This document shows positions 1 through 15,600 of a stretch of DNA of 64,000 nucleotides, one piece after another (positions within the stretch are counted from its first letter, which is position 1; the number at the start of each line of letters is the position of its first letter). Made by a program: the position numbers and the translations under genes. Under the pieces are notes generated by a model. It made no database searches, was not told where the DNA came from, and was given only the letters and a program-made list of their open reading frames with translations. Source of the DNA: Ptiloglossa arizonensis (taxonomy: Eukaryota > Arthropoda > Insecta > Hymenoptera > Colletidae); contig NW_027478595.1 in NCBI RefSeq assembly GCF_051014685.1, positions 806,001 to 870,000 on the forward strand, read 5' to 3'.

Positions 1-966
1 ATAACGTATAACGTATAACGTATAACGTATACAGTATAACGTATAACGTATAACGTGTAACGTATAACGTATAACGTATAACGTATAACGTATAACGTAT
101 AACGTATAACGTATAACGTATAATGTATAACGTATAACGTATAACGTATAACGTATAACGTATGGCGTATAACGTATAACGTATAACGTATAACGTCCAA
201 CGTATAACGTATAACGTATAACGTATAACGTATAACGTACAACGCTTAACGTATACCGTATAACGAATAACGTATAACGTATATCGCATGACGTATAACA
301 TATAACGTATAACGTATAACGTATAACGTACAACGTATAACGTATAACGTATAACGTATAACGTATAACGTATAACGTATAACGTATAACGTATAACGTA
401 TAACGTATAACGTATAGCGTATAGCGTATAACGTATAACGTATAACGTATAACGTACAACGTCTAACGTATAACGTATAACGTATAACGTATAACGTACA
501 ACGTATAACGTATAACGTATAACGTATAACGTATAACGTATAACGTATAACGTATAACGTATAACGTATAACGTATAACGTATAACGTATATCGTATAAC
601 GTATAACGTACAACGTTTAACGTATAACGTATAACGTATAACGTATAACGTATAACGTATAACGTAAAACGTACAACGTATAACGTATAACGTATATCCT
701 ATAACGCATAACGTATAACGTATAACGTATAACGTATAACGTATAACGTATAACGTATAACGTATAACGTAAAACGTATAACGTAAAACGTATAACGTAT
801 AACGTATAACGTATAACGTATAACGTATAACGTATAACGTATAACGTATAACGTATAACGTAAAACGTATAACGTATAACGTATAACGTATAACGTATAA
901 CGTATAACGTATAACGTATAACGTATAACGTATAACGTATAACGAATAACGTATAACGTATAACGC
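1..966 (+). repeat. Block D, copy 1 (left end cut by window)
   Basis: This block carries an ordered set of variant units: A4C+C5A at 29, A1G at 57, C5T at 120, A3G+A4G at 162, A1C+T2C at 197, T2C+T7C at 239, A4T+T7C at 281, paired A4G at 414 and 421, A1C at 463, A4T at 589, T2A at 666, 771, 785 and 862, T7A at 939 and T7C at 960. The same order recurs 1,512 bases (216 units) downstream. After 966 the two copies part within a canonical run. Confidence 0.85.
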
Positions 967-1512
967 ATAACGTATAACGTATAACGTATAACGTATAACG
1001 TATAACGTATAACGTATAACGTATAACGTATAACGTATAACGTATAACGTATAACGTATAACGTATAACGTATAACGTATAACGTATAACGTATAACGTA
1101 TAACGTATAACGTATAACGTATAACGTATAACGTATAACGTATAACGTATAACGTATAACGTATAACGTACAACGTTTAACGTATAACGTATAACGTATT
1201 ACGTATAACGTATAACGTATAACGTATAACGTATAACGTATAATGTATAACGTATAACGTATAACGTATAACGTATAACGTATAACGTATAACGTATAAC
1301 GTATAACGTATAACGTATAACGTATAACGTATAACGTATAACGTATAACGTATAACGTATAACGTATAACGTATAACGTACAACGTATAACGTATAACGT
1401 ATAACGTATAACGTATATCCTATAACGCATAACGTATAACGTATAACGTATAACGTATAACGTATAACGTATAACGTATAACGTATAACGTATAACGTAT
1501 AACGTATAACGT

Positions 1513-2471
1513 ATAACGTATAACGTATAACGTATAACGTATACAGTATAACGTATAACGTATAACGTGTAACGTATAACGTATAACGTATAACGTATAA
1601 CGTATAACGTATAACGTATAACGTATAACGTATAATGTATAACGTATAACGTATAACGTATAACGTATAACGTATGGCGTATAACGTATAACGTATAACG
1701 TATAACGTCCAACGTATAACGTATAACGTATAACGTATAACGTATAACGTACAACGCTTAACGTATACCGTATAACGAATAACGTATAACGTATATCGCA
1801 TGACGTATAACATATAACGTATAACGTATAACGTATAACGTACAACGTATAACGTATAACGTATAACGTATAACGTATAACGTATAACGTATAACGTATA
1901 ACGTATAACGTATAACGTATAACGTATAGCGTATAGCGTATAACGTATAACGTATAACGTATAACGTACAACGTCTAACGTATAACGTATAACGTATAAC
2001 GTATAACGTACAACGTATAACGTATAACGTATAACGTATAACGTATAACGTATAACGTATAACGTATAACGTATAACGTATAACGTATAACGTATAACGT
2101 ATATCGTATAACGTATAACGTACAACGTTTAACGTATAACGTATAACGTATAACGTATAACGTATAACGTATAACGTAAAGCGTACAACGTATAACGTAT
2201 AACGTATATCCTACAACGCATAACGTATAACGTATAACGTATAACGTATAACGTATAACGTATAACGTATAACGTATAACGTAAAACGTATAACGTAAAA
2301 CGTATAACGTATAACGTATAACGTATAACGTATAACGTATAACGTATAACGTATAACGTATAACGTATAACGTAAAACGTATAACGTATAACGTATAACG
2401 TATAACGTATAACGTATAACGTATAACGTATAACGTATAACGTATAACGAATAACGTATAACGTATAACGC
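1513..2471 (+). repeat. Block D, copy 2
   Basis: It repeats block D copy 1 at an offset of 1,512 bases: markers at 1541, 1569, 1632, 1674, 1709, 1751, 1793, 1926/1933, 1975, 2101, 2283, 2297 and 2374. Differences seen are an extra A4G in the T2A unit at 2178, a T2C in the T7C unit at 2213, and loss of one unit before 2444, after which the offset is 1,505. It directly follows copy 1's region as a tandem-type duplication with unrelated variant order between about 970 and 1512. Confidence 0.85.
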
Positions 2472-5400
2472 ATAACGTATAACGTATAACGTATAACGTA
2501 TAACGTATAACGTATAACGTACAACGTTTAACGTATAACGTATAACGTAGAACGTATAACGTACAACGTATAACGTATAACGTATAACGTATGACGTATA
2601 ACGTATAACGTATAACGTATGACGTATAACGTATAACGTATAACGTATAACGTATAACGTATACAGTATAACGTATAACGTATAACGTGTAACGTATAAC
2701 GTATATCGTATAACGTATAACGTACAACGTTTAACGTATAACGTATAACGTAGAACGTATAACGTATAACGTATAATGTATAACGTATGACGTATAACGT
2801 ATAACGTATAACGTATAACGTATAACGTATACAGTATAACGTATAACGTATAACGTATAACGTATAACGTATACAGTATAACGTATAACGCATAACGTGT
2901 AACGTATAACGTATAACGTATAACGTATAACGTATAACGTATAACCTATAACGTATAACGTATAACGTAGAACGTATAACGTATAACGTATATCCTATAA
3001 CGCATAACGTATAAGGTATAACGTATAACGTATAACGTATAACGTATAACGTATAACGTATAACGTATAACGTATGTCGTATAACGTATTACGTATAACG
3101 TATAACGTATAACGTATAACGTATAACGTATAACGTATAACGTATAACGTATAACGTATAACGTATAACGTATAACGTATAACGTATAACGTATAACGTA
3201 TAACGTATAACGTATAACGTATAACGTATAACGTATAACGTATAACGTATAACGTATAACGTACAACGTATAACGTACAACGTATAACGTATAACGTATA
3301 TCCTATAACGCATAACGTATAACGCATAACGTATAACGTATAACGTATAACGTATAACGTATAACGTATAACGTATAACGTATAACGTATAACGTATAAC
3401 GTATAACGTATACAGTATAACGTATAACGTATAACGTGTAACGTATAACGTATAACGTATAACGTATAACGTATAACGTATAACGTATAACGTATAACGT
3501 ATAACGTATAACGTATAACGTATAACGTATAACGTATAACGTATAACGTATAACGTATAACGTATAACGTATAACGTATAACGTATAACGTATAACGTAT
3601 AACGTATACAGTATAACGTATAACGTATATCGTGTAACGTATAACGTATAACGTATAACGTATAACGTATAACGTATAACGTATAACGTATAACGTATAA
3701 CGTATAACGTATAACGTATAACGTATGGCGTATAACGTATAACGTTTAACGTATACCGTATAACGAATAACGTATAACGTATATCGCATGACGTATAACA
3801 TATAACGTATAACGTATAACGTATAACGTACAACGTATAACGTATAACGTATAACGTATAACGTATAACGTATAACGTATAACGTACAACGTATAACGTA
3901 TAACGTATATCCTATAACGCATAACGTATAACGCATAACGTATAACGTATAACGTATAACGTATAACGTATAACGTATAACGTATGACGTATAACGTATA
4001 ACGTTTAACGTATGACGTATAACGTATAACGTATAACGTATAACGTATAACGTATACAGTATAACGTATAACGTATAACGTGTAACGTATAACGTATATC
4101 GTATAACGTATAACGTACAACGTTTAACGTATAACGTATAACGTAGAACGTATAACGTATAACGTATAACGTATAACGTATAACGTATAACGTATAACGT
4201 ATAACGTATAACGTATAACGTATAGCGTGTAACGTATAACGTATATCGTATAACGTATAACGTACAACGTTTAACGTATAACGTATAACGTATAACGTAT
4301 AACGTATAACGTATAACGTATATCGTACAACGTTCAACGTATAACGTATAATGTACAACGTATAACGTATAACGTATAACGTATAAGGTATAACGTATAA
4401 CGTATAACGTATAACGTATAACGTATAACGTATAACGTATAACGTACAACGTATAACGTATAACGTATATCCTATAACGCATAACGTATAACGTATAACG
4501 TATAACGTATAACGTATAACGTATAACGTATAACGTATAACGTATAACGTATAACGTATAACGTATAACGTATAACGTATAACGTATAACGTATAACGTA
4601 TAACGTATAACGTATAACGTATAACGTATAACGTATAACGTATAACGTATAACGTATAACGTATAACGTATAACGTATAACGTACAACGTTTAACGTATA
4701 ACGTATAACGTAGAACGTATAACGTATAACGTATAACGTATAACGTATGACGTATAACGTATAACGTACAACGTTTAACGTATAATGTATAACGTAGAAC
4801 GTATAACGTACAACGTATAACGTATAACGTATAACGTACAACGTACAACGTATAACGTATAACGTATATCCTATAACGCATAACGTATAAGGTATAACGT
4901 ATAACGTATAACGTATAACGTATAACGTATAACGTATAACGTATAACGTGTAACGTATAACGTATATCGTATAACGTATAACGTACAACGTTTAACGTAT
5001 AACGTATAACGTAGAACGTATAACGTATAACGTATAACGTATAACGTATAACGTATAACGTATAACGTATAACGTATAACGTATAACGTATAGCGTGTAA
5101 CGTATAACGTATATCGTATAACGTATAACGTACAACGTTTAACGTATAACGTATAACGTATAACGTATAACGTATAACGTATAACGTATAACGTATATCG
5201 TACAACGTTCAACGTATAACGTATAATGTACAACGTATAACGTATAACGTATAACGTATAAGGTATAACGTATAACGTATAACGTATAACGTATAACGTA
5301 TAACGTATAACGTATAACGTACAACGTATAACGTATAACGTATATCCTATAACGCATAACGTATAACGTATAACGTATAACGTATAACGTATAACGTATA

Positions 5401-7980
5401 ACGTATAACGTATAACGTATAACGTATAACGTATAACGTATAACGTATAACGTATAACGTACAACGTATAACGTACAACGTATAACGTATAACGTATATC
5501 CTATAACGCATAACGTATAACGCATAACGTATAACGTATAACGTATAACGTATAACGTATAACGTATAACGTATAAGGTATAACGTATAACGTATAACGT
5601 ATAACGTATACAGTATAACGTATAACGTATAACGTGTAACGTATAACGTATAACGTATAACGTATAACGTATAACGTATAACGTATAACGTATAACGTAT
5701 AACGTATAACGTATAACGTATAACGTATAACGTATAACGTATAACGTATAACGTATAACGTATAACGTATAACGTATAACGTATAACGTATAACGTATAA
5801 CGTATAACGTATAACGTACAACGTATAACGTATAACGTATAACGTATAACGTATAACGTATATCCTATAACGCATAACGTATAACGTATAACGTATAACG
5901 TATAACGTATAACGTATAACGTATAACGTATAACGTATAACGTATAACGTATAACGTATAACGTATAACGTATACAGTATAACGTATAACGTATAACGTG
6001 TAACGTATAACGTATAACGTATAACGTATAACGTATAACGTATAACGTATAACGTATAACGTATAACGTATAACGTATAACGTATAACGTATAACGTATA
6101 ACGTATAAAGTATAACGTATAACGTATAACGTATAACGTATAACGTATAACGTACAACGTTTAACGTATAACGTATAACGTAGAACGTATAACGTATAAC
6201 GTATAACGTATAACGTATGACGTATAACGTATGACGTATAACGTATAACGTACAACGTTTAACGTATAATGTATAACGTAGAACGTATAACGTACAACGT
6301 ATAACGTATAACGTATAACGTATAACGTACAACGTACAACGTATAACGTATATCCTATAACGCATAACGTATAACGTATAACGTATAACGTATAACGTAT
6401 AACGTATAACGTATAACGTATAACGTATAACGTATAACGTATAACGTATGTCGTATAACGTATTACGTATAACGTATAACGTATAACGTATAACGTATAA
6501 CGTATAATGTATAACGTATAACGTATAACGTATAACGTATAACGTATAACGTCCAACGTATAACGTATAACGTATAACGTATAACGTATAACGTACAACG
6601 TTTAACGTATACCGTATAACGAATAACGTATGACGTATATCGCATGACGTATAACATATAACGTATAACGTATAACGTATAACGTACAACGTATAACGTA
6701 TAACGTATATCCTATAACGCATAACGTATAACGCATAACGTATAACGTATAACGTATAACGTATAACGTATAACGTATAACGTATAACGTATAACGTATA
6801 ACGTATAACGTATAACGTATAACGTATAACGTGTAATGTATAACGTATAACGTATAACGTATAACGTATAACGTATAACGTATAACGTATAACGTATAAC
6901 GTATAACGTATAACGTATAACGTATAACGTATAACGTATAGCGTATAACGTATAACGTATAACGTATAACGTACAACGTCTAACGTATAACGTATAACGT
7001 ATAACGTATAACGTATAACGTACAACGCATAACGTATAACGTATAACGTATAACGTATAACGTATAACGTATAACGTATAACGTATAACGTGTAACGTAT
7101 AACGTATAACGTATAACGTATAACGTATAACGTATAACGTATAACGTATAACGTGTAACGTATAACGTACAACGTCTAACGTATAACGTATAACGTATAA
7201 CGTATAACGTACAACGTATATCGTATAACGTATAACGTATAACGTATAACGTATAACGTATAACGTATAACGTATAACGTATAACGTATAACGTATAACG
7301 TATAACGTATAACGTATAGCGTATAACGTATAACGTATAACGTATAACGTACAACGTCTAACGTATAACGTATAACGTATAACGTATAACGTACAACGTA
7401 TATCGTATAACGTATAACGTATAACGTATAACGTATAACGTATAACGTATAACGTATAACGTATAACGTATATCGTATAACGTATAACGTACAACGTTTA
7501 ACGTATAACGTATAACGTAGAACGTATAACGTATAACGTATAACGTATGACGTATAACGTATAACGTACAACGTTTAACGTATAACGTATAACGTATAAC
7601 GTATAACGTATAACGTATAACGTATATCGTACAACGTTCAACGTATAACGTATAATGTATAACGTATAACGTATAACGTATAACGTATAAGGTATAACGT
7701 ATAACGTATAACGTACAACGTTTAACGTATAACGTATAACGTAGAACGTATAACGTATAACGTATAACGTATAACGTATGACGTATAACGTATAACGTAT
7801 AACGTATAACGTATAACGTATACAGTATAACGTATAACGTATAACGTGTAACGTATAACGTATAACGTATAACGTATAACGTATAACGTATAACGTATAA
7901 CGTATAACGTATAACGTATAACGTATAACGTATAACGTATAACGTATAACGAATAACGTATAACGTATAACGTATAACGT
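2472..7980 (+). repeat. Mosaic satellite region, no gene
   Basis: Only canonical and variant units are present. The A4T+T7C marker occurs at 3781 and 6637. The pair A4T+G6C followed by T7C recurs many times. A C5A unit at 6105 creates the string TATAAAG. I see no internal periodicity longer than the unit that holds across the whole region; short variant strings recur in different orders. Confidence 0.8.
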
Positions 7981-8274
7981 ACAACGTTTAACGTATAACG
8001 TATAACGTAGAACGTATAACGTATAACGTATAACGTATAACGTATGACGTATAACGTATAACGTACAACGTTTAACGTATAACGTATAACGTATAACGTA
8101 TAACGTATAACGTATATCGTACAACGTTCAACGTATAACGTATAATGTACAACGTATAACGTATAACGTATAACGTATAAGGTATAACGTATAACGTATA
8201 ACGTATAACGTATAACGTATAACGTATAACGTATAACGTACAACGTATAACGTATAACGTATATCCTATAACGC
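7981..8274 (+). repeat. 294-base module F, copy 1
   Basis: Forty-two units run from a T2C/A1T pair at 7981 through T2G at 8009, A3G at 8044, A1T+T2C at 8128, then C5T and C5G units, to the A4T+G6C unit at 8261 and the T7C unit after it. The same order and spacing occur 791 and 1,904 bases further on. Confidence 0.85.
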
Positions 8275-8771
8275 ATAACGTATAACGTATAACGTATAAC
8301 GTATAACGTATAACGTATAACGTATAACGTATAACGTATAACGTATAACGTATAACGTATAACGTATTACGTATAGCGTATAACGTATAACGTATAACGT
8401 ATAACGTATAACGTATAACGTACAACGTTTAACGTATAACGTATAACGTAGAACGTATAACGTATAACGTATAACGTATAACGTATAACGTATAACGTAT
8501 GACGTATAACGTATAACGTACAACATTTAACGTATAATGTATAACGTAGAACGTATAACGTACAACGTATAACGTATAACGTATAACGTACAACGTACAA
8601 CGTATAACGTATAACGTATATCCTATAACGCATAACGTATAACGTATAACGTATAACGTATAACGTATAACGTATAACGTATAACGTATAACGTATAACG
8701 TATAACGTATAACGTATAACGTATAACGTATAACGTATAACGAATAACGTATAACGTATAACGTATAACGT

Positions 8772-9065
8772 ACAACGTTTAACGTATAACGTATAACGTA
8801 GAACGTATAACGTATAACGTATAACGTATAACGTATGACGTATAACGTATAACGTACAACGTTTAACGTATAACGTATAACGTATAACGTATAACGTATA
8901 ACGTATATCGTACAACGTTCAACGTATAACGTATAATGTACAACGTATAACGTATAACGTATAACGTATAAGGTATAACGTATAACGTATAACGTATAAC
9001 GTATAACGTATAACGTATAACGTATAACGTACAACGTATAACGTATAACGTATATCCTATAACGC
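8772..9065 (+). repeat. 294-base module F, copy 2
   Basis: It matches copy 1 at an offset of 791 bases (113 units): T2C at 8772, T2G at 8800, A3G at 8835, A1T+T2C at 8919 and A4T+G6C at 9052. Spacing inside the module is unchanged. The sequence between copies 1 and 2 is a different variant mosaic. Confidence 0.85.
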
Positions 9066-9884
9066 ATAACGTATAACGTATAACGTATAACGTATATCGT
9101 ACAACGTTCAACGTATAACGTATAATGTATAACGTATAACGTATAACGTATAACGTATAACGTATAACGTATAACGTATAACGTATAACGTATAACGTAT
9201 AACGTATAACGTATAACGTATAACGTATAACGTATATCCTATAACGCATAACGTATAACGTATAACGTATAACGTATAACGTATAACGTACAACGTATAA
9301 CGTATAACGTATATCCTATAACGCATAACGTATAACGTATAACGTATAACGTATAACGTATAACGTACGACGTATAACGTATAACGTATATCCTATAACG
9401 CATAACGTATAACGTATAACGTATAACGTATAACGTATAACGTATAACGTATAACGTATAACGTATAACGTATAACGTATAACGTATAACGTATAACGTA
9501 TAACGTATAACGTATAACGTATAACGTATAACGTATAACGTATAACGTACAACGTTTAACGTATAACGTATAACGTAGAACGTATAACGTATAACGTATA
9601 ACGTATAACGTATAACGTATGACGTATAACGTATAACGTACAACTTTTAACGTATAATGTATAACGTAGAACGTATAACGTACAACGTATAACGTATAAC
9701 GTATAACGTACAACGTACAACGTATAACGTATAACGTATATCCTACAACGCATAACGTATAACGTATAACGTATAACGTATAACGTATAACGTATAACGT
9801 ATAACGTATAACGTATAACGTATAACGTATAACGTATAACGTATAACGTATAACGTATAACGTATATCGTATAACGTATAACGT

Positions 9885-10178
9885 ACAACGTTTAACGTAT
9901 AACGTATAACGTAGAACGTATAACGTATAACGTATAACGTATAACGTATGACGTATAACGTATAACGTACAACGTTTAACGTATAACGTATAACGTATAA
10001 CGTATAACGTATAACGTATATCGTACAACGTTCAACGTATAACGTATAATGTACAACGTATAACGTATAACGTATAACGTATAAGGTATAACGTATAACG
10101 TATAACGTATAACGTATAACGTATAACGTATAACGTATAACGTACAACGTATAACGTATAACGTATATCCTATAACGC
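9885..10178 (+). repeat. 294-base module F, copy 3
   Basis: It matches copy 2 at an offset of 1,113 bases (159 units): T2C at 9885, T2G at 9913, A3G at 9948, A1T+T2C at 10032 and A4T+G6C at 10165. The module's right half (from A1T+T2C onward) also appears elsewhere, for example near 35764, 38186 and 45124, so it is a dispersed haplotype and not only a local triplet. Confidence 0.85.
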
Positions 10179-11697
10179 ATAACGTATAACGTATAACGTA
10201 TAACGTATAACGTATAACGTATAACGTATAACGTATAACGTATAACGTATAACGTATAACGTATAACGTATAACGTATAACGTATAACGTATAACGTATA
10301 ACGTATAACGTATAACGTATAACGTATAACGTATAACGTACAACGTATAACGTATAACGTATAACGTATAACGTATATCCTATAACGTATAACGTATAAC
10401 GTATAACGTATAACGTATAACGTATAACGTACAACGTATAACGTATAACGTATAACGTATAACGTATATCCTATAACGCATAACGTATAACGTATAACGT
10501 ATAACGTATAACGTATAACGTATAACGTATAACGTATAACGTATAACGTATAACGTATAACGTATAACGTATAACGTATAACGTATAACGTATAACGTAT
10601 ACAGTATAACGTATAACGTATAACGTGTAACGTATAACGTATAACGTATAACGTATAACGTATAACGTATAACGTATAACGTATAACGTATAACGTATAA
10701 CGTATAACGTATAACGTATAACGTATAACGTATAACGTATAACGTATGGCGTATAACGTATAACGTATAACGTATAACGTCCAACGTATAACGTATAACG
10801 TATAACGCATAACGAATAACGTATAACGTATATCGCATGACGTATAACATATAACGTATAACGTATAACGTATAACGTACAACGTATAACGTATAACGTA
10901 TATCCTATAACGCATAACGTATAACGCATAACGTATAACGTATAACGTATAACGTATAACGTATAACGTATAACGTATGACGTATAACGTATAACGTATA
11001 ACGTATGACGTATAACGTATAACGTATAACGTATAACGTATAACGTATACAGTATAACGTATAACGTATAACGTACAACGTTTAACGTATAACGTATAAC
11101 GTAGAACGTATAACGTATAACGTATAACGTATAACGTATAACGTATAACGTATGACGTATAACGTATAACGTACAACGTTTAACGTATAATGTATAACGT
11201 AGAACGTATAACGTACAACGTATAACGTATAACGTATAACGTATAACGTATAACGTATAACGTATAACGTATAACGTATAACGTATAACGTATAACGTAT
11301 AACGTATAACGTATAACGTACAACGTATAACGTATAACGTATATCCTATAACGCATAACGTATAACGTATAACGTATAACGTATAACGTATAACGTATAA
11401 CGTATAACGTATAACGTATAACGTATAACGTATAACGTATAACGTATAACGTATAACGTATAACGTATAACGTATAACGTATAACGTATACAGTATAACG
11501 TATAACGTATAACGTGTAACGTATAACGTATAACGTATAACGTATAACGTATAACGTATAACGTATAACGTATAACGTTTAACGTATAACGTATAACGTA
11601 GAACGTATAACGTATAACGTATAACGTATAACGTATAACGTATGACGTATAACGTATAACGTATAACGTATAACGTATAACGTATAACGTATAACGT
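10179..11697 (+). repeat. Mosaic satellite region, no gene
   Basis: Canonical and variant units only, with the A4T+T7C marker at 10830. Nothing beyond the satellite is visible. Confidence 0.8.
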
Positions 11698-12397
11698 ACA
11701 ACGCTTAACGTATACCGTATAACGAATAACGTATAACGTATATCGCATGACGTATAACATATAACGTATAACGTATAACGTATAACGTACAACGTATAAC
11801 GTATAACGTATAACGTATAACGTATAACGTATAACGTATAACGTATAACGTATAACGTATAACGTATAACGTATAGCGTATAGCGTATAACGTATAACGT
11901 ATAACGTATAACGTACAACGTCTAACGTATAACGTATAACGTATAACGTATAACGTACAACGTATAACGTATAACGTATAACGTATAACGTATAACGTAT
12001 AACGTATAACGTATAACGTATAACGTATAACGTATAACGTATATCGTATAACGTATAACGTACAACGTTTAACGTATAACGTATAACGTATAACGTATAA
12101 CGTATAACGTATAACGTAAAACGTACAACGTATAACGTATAACGTATATCCTATAACGCATAACGTATAACGTATAACGTATAACGTATAACGTATAACG
12201 TATAACGTATAACGTATAACGTAAAACGTATAACGTAAAACGTATAACGTATAACGTATAACGTATAACGTATAACGTATAACGTATAACGTATAACGTA
12301 AAACGTATAACGTATAACGTATAACGTATAACGTATAACGTATAACGTATAACGTATAACGTATAACGTATAACGAATAACGTATAACGTATAACGC
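11698..12397 (+). repeat. Block D, copy 3 (partial)
   Basis: It starts with the T2C+T7C unit at 11698, matching 239 and 1751, and keeps the order A4T+T7C (11740), paired A4G, A1C, A4T, T2A at 12118, A4T+G6C at 12146, T2A at 12223 and 12237, T7A at 12370 and T7C at 12391. The offset to copy 1 falls from 11,459 to 11,452 and then to 11,431, so whole units have been lost on the way. The left part of block D (before 239) is missing. Confidence 0.75.
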
Positions 12398-12628
12398 ATA
12401 ACGTATAACGTATAACGTATAACGTATAACGTACAACGTTTAACGTATACCGTATAACGAATAACGTATAACGTATATCGCATGACGTATAACATATAAC
12501 GTATAACGTATAACGTATAACGTACAACGTATAACGTATAACGTATATCCTATAACGCATAGCGTATAACGTATAACGTATAACGTATAACGTATAACGT
12601 ATAACGTATAACGTATAACGTATAACGT

Positions 12629-15600
12629 ATATCGTATAACGTATAACGTACAACGTTTAACGTATAACGTATAACGTATAACGTATAACGTGTAACGTAT
12701 AACGTATAACGTATAACGTATAACGTATAACGTATAACCTATAACGTATAACGTATAACGTAGAACGTATAACGTACAACGTATAACGTGTAACGTATAA
12801 CGTGTAACGTATAACGTATAACGTATAACGTATAACGTATAACGTATAACGTATAACGTATAACGTATAACGTATAACGTATAACGTATAACGTATAACG
12901 TATGGCGTATAACGTATAACGTATAACGTATAACGTCCAACGTATAACGTATAACGTATAACGCATAACGAATAACGTATAACGTATATCGCATGACGTA
13001 TAACATATAACGTATAACGTATAACGTATAACGTACAACGTATAACGTATAACGTATATCCTATAACGCATAACGTATAACGCATAACGTATAACGTATA
13101 ACGTATAACGTATAACGTATAACGTATAACGTATGACGTATAACGTATAACGTATAACGTATGACGTATAACGTATAACGTATAACGTATAACGTATAAC
13201 GTATACAGTATAACGTATAACGTATAACGTGTAACGTATAACGTATATCGTATAACGTATAACGTACAACGTTTAACGTATAACGTATAACGTATAACGT
13301 ATAACGTATAACGTATAACGTATAACGTATAACGTATAACGTATAACGTATAACGTATAACGTATAACGTATAACGTATAGCGTGTAACGTATAACGTAT
13401 ATCGTATAACGTATAACGTACAACGTTTAACGTATAACGTATAACGTATAACGTATAACGTATAACGTATAACGTATAACGTATATCGTACAACGTTCAA
13501 CGTATAACGTATAATGTACAACGTATAACGTATAACGTATAACGTATAAGGTATAACGTTTAACGTATAACGTATAACGTATAACGTATAACGTATAACG
13601 TATAACGTATATCGTACAACGTTCAACGTATAACGTATAATGTACAACGTATAACGTATAACGTATAATGTATAAGGTATAACGTATAACGTATAACGTA
13701 TAACGTATAACGTATAACGTATAACGTATAACGTACAACGTATAACGTATAACGTATATCCTATAACGCATAACGTATAACGTATAACGTATAACGTATA
13801 ACGTATAACGTATAACGTATAACGTATAACGTACAACGTTTAACGTATAACGTATAACGTAGAACGTATAACGTATAACGTATAATGTATAACGTATGAC
13901 GTATAACGTATAACGTACAACGTTTAACGTATAATGTATAACGTAGAACGTATAACGTACAACGTATAACGTATAACGTATAACGTACAACGTACAACGT
14001 ATAACGTATAACGTATATCCTATAACGCATAACGTATAAGGTATAACGTATAACGTATAACGTATAACGTATAACGTATAACGTATAACGTATAACGTAT
14101 GTCGTATAACGTATTACGTATAACGTATAACGTATAACGTATAACGTATAACGTATAACGTATAACGTATAACGTATAACGTATAACGTGTAACGTATAA
14201 CGTATAACGTATAACGTATAACGTATAACGTATAACGTATAACGTATAACGTATAACGTACAACGTATAACGTACAACGTATAACGTACAACGTATATCC
14301 TATAACGCATAACGTATAACGCATAACGTATAACGTATAACGTATAACGTATAACGTATAACGTATAACGTATAACGTATAACGTATAACGTATAACGTA
14401 TAACGTATACAGTATAACGTATAACGTATAACGTGTAACGTATAACGTGTAACGTATAACGTATAACGTATAACGTATAACGTATAACGTATAACGTATA
14501 ACGTATAACGTATAACGTATAACGTATAACGTATAACGTATAACGTATAACGTATAACGTATAACGTATAACGTATAACGTATAACGTATAACGTATAAC
14601 GTACAACGTATAACGTATAACGTATAACGTATAACGTATATCCTATAACGCATAACCTATAACGCATAACGTATAACGTATAACGTATAACGTATAACGT
14701 ATAACGTATAACGTATAACGTATAACGTATAACGTATAACGTATAACGTATAACGTATAACGTATAACGTATACAGTATAACGTATAACGTATAACGTGT
14801 AACGTATAACGTATAACGTATAACGTATAACGTATAACGTATAACGTATAACGTATAACGTATAACGTATAACGTATAACGTATGGCGTATAACGTATAA
14901 CGTTTAACGTATACCGTATAACGAATAACGTATAACGTATATCGCATGACGTATAACATATAACGTATAACGTATAACGTATAACGTACAACGTATAACG
15001 TATAACGTATAACGTATAACGTATAACGTATAACGTATAACGTATAACGTATAACGTATAACGTATAACGTATAGCGTATAGCGTATAACGTATAACGTA
15101 TAACGTATAACGTACAACGTCTAACGTATAACGTATAACGTATAACGTATAACGTACAACGTATAACGTATAACGTATAACGTATAACGTATAACGTATA
15201 ACGTATAACGTATAACGTATAACGTATAACGTATAACGTATAACGTATATCGTATAACGTATAACTTACAACGTTTAACGTATAACGTATAACGTATAAC
15301 GTATAACGTATAACGTATAACGTATAACGTATAACGTAAAACGTATAACGTATAACGTATAACGTATAACGTATAACGTATAACGTATAACGTATAACGT
15401 ATAACGTATAACGTAAAACGTATAACGTATAACGTATAACGTATAACGTATAACGTATAACGTAAAACGTATAACGTAAAACGTATAACGTATAACGTAT
15501 AACGTATAACGTATAACGTATAACGTAAAACGTATAACGTAAAACGTATAACGTATAACGTATAACGTATATCCTATAACGCATAACGTATAAGGTATAA

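Noticed and set aside
2995..5205. 736-residue minus-strand frame as a possible repeat protein
   Set aside because: Same composition as all others. No change in codon bias, no non-repetitive end, no ribosome site or promoter, and substitutions hit all three codon positions because the unit rotates through the frame.
15548..15568. Transposon insertion as the cause of the 238-base difference in duplication A
   Set aside because: The extra 238 bases in copy 2 are themselves satellite units in register, with no terminal repeats or target duplication.
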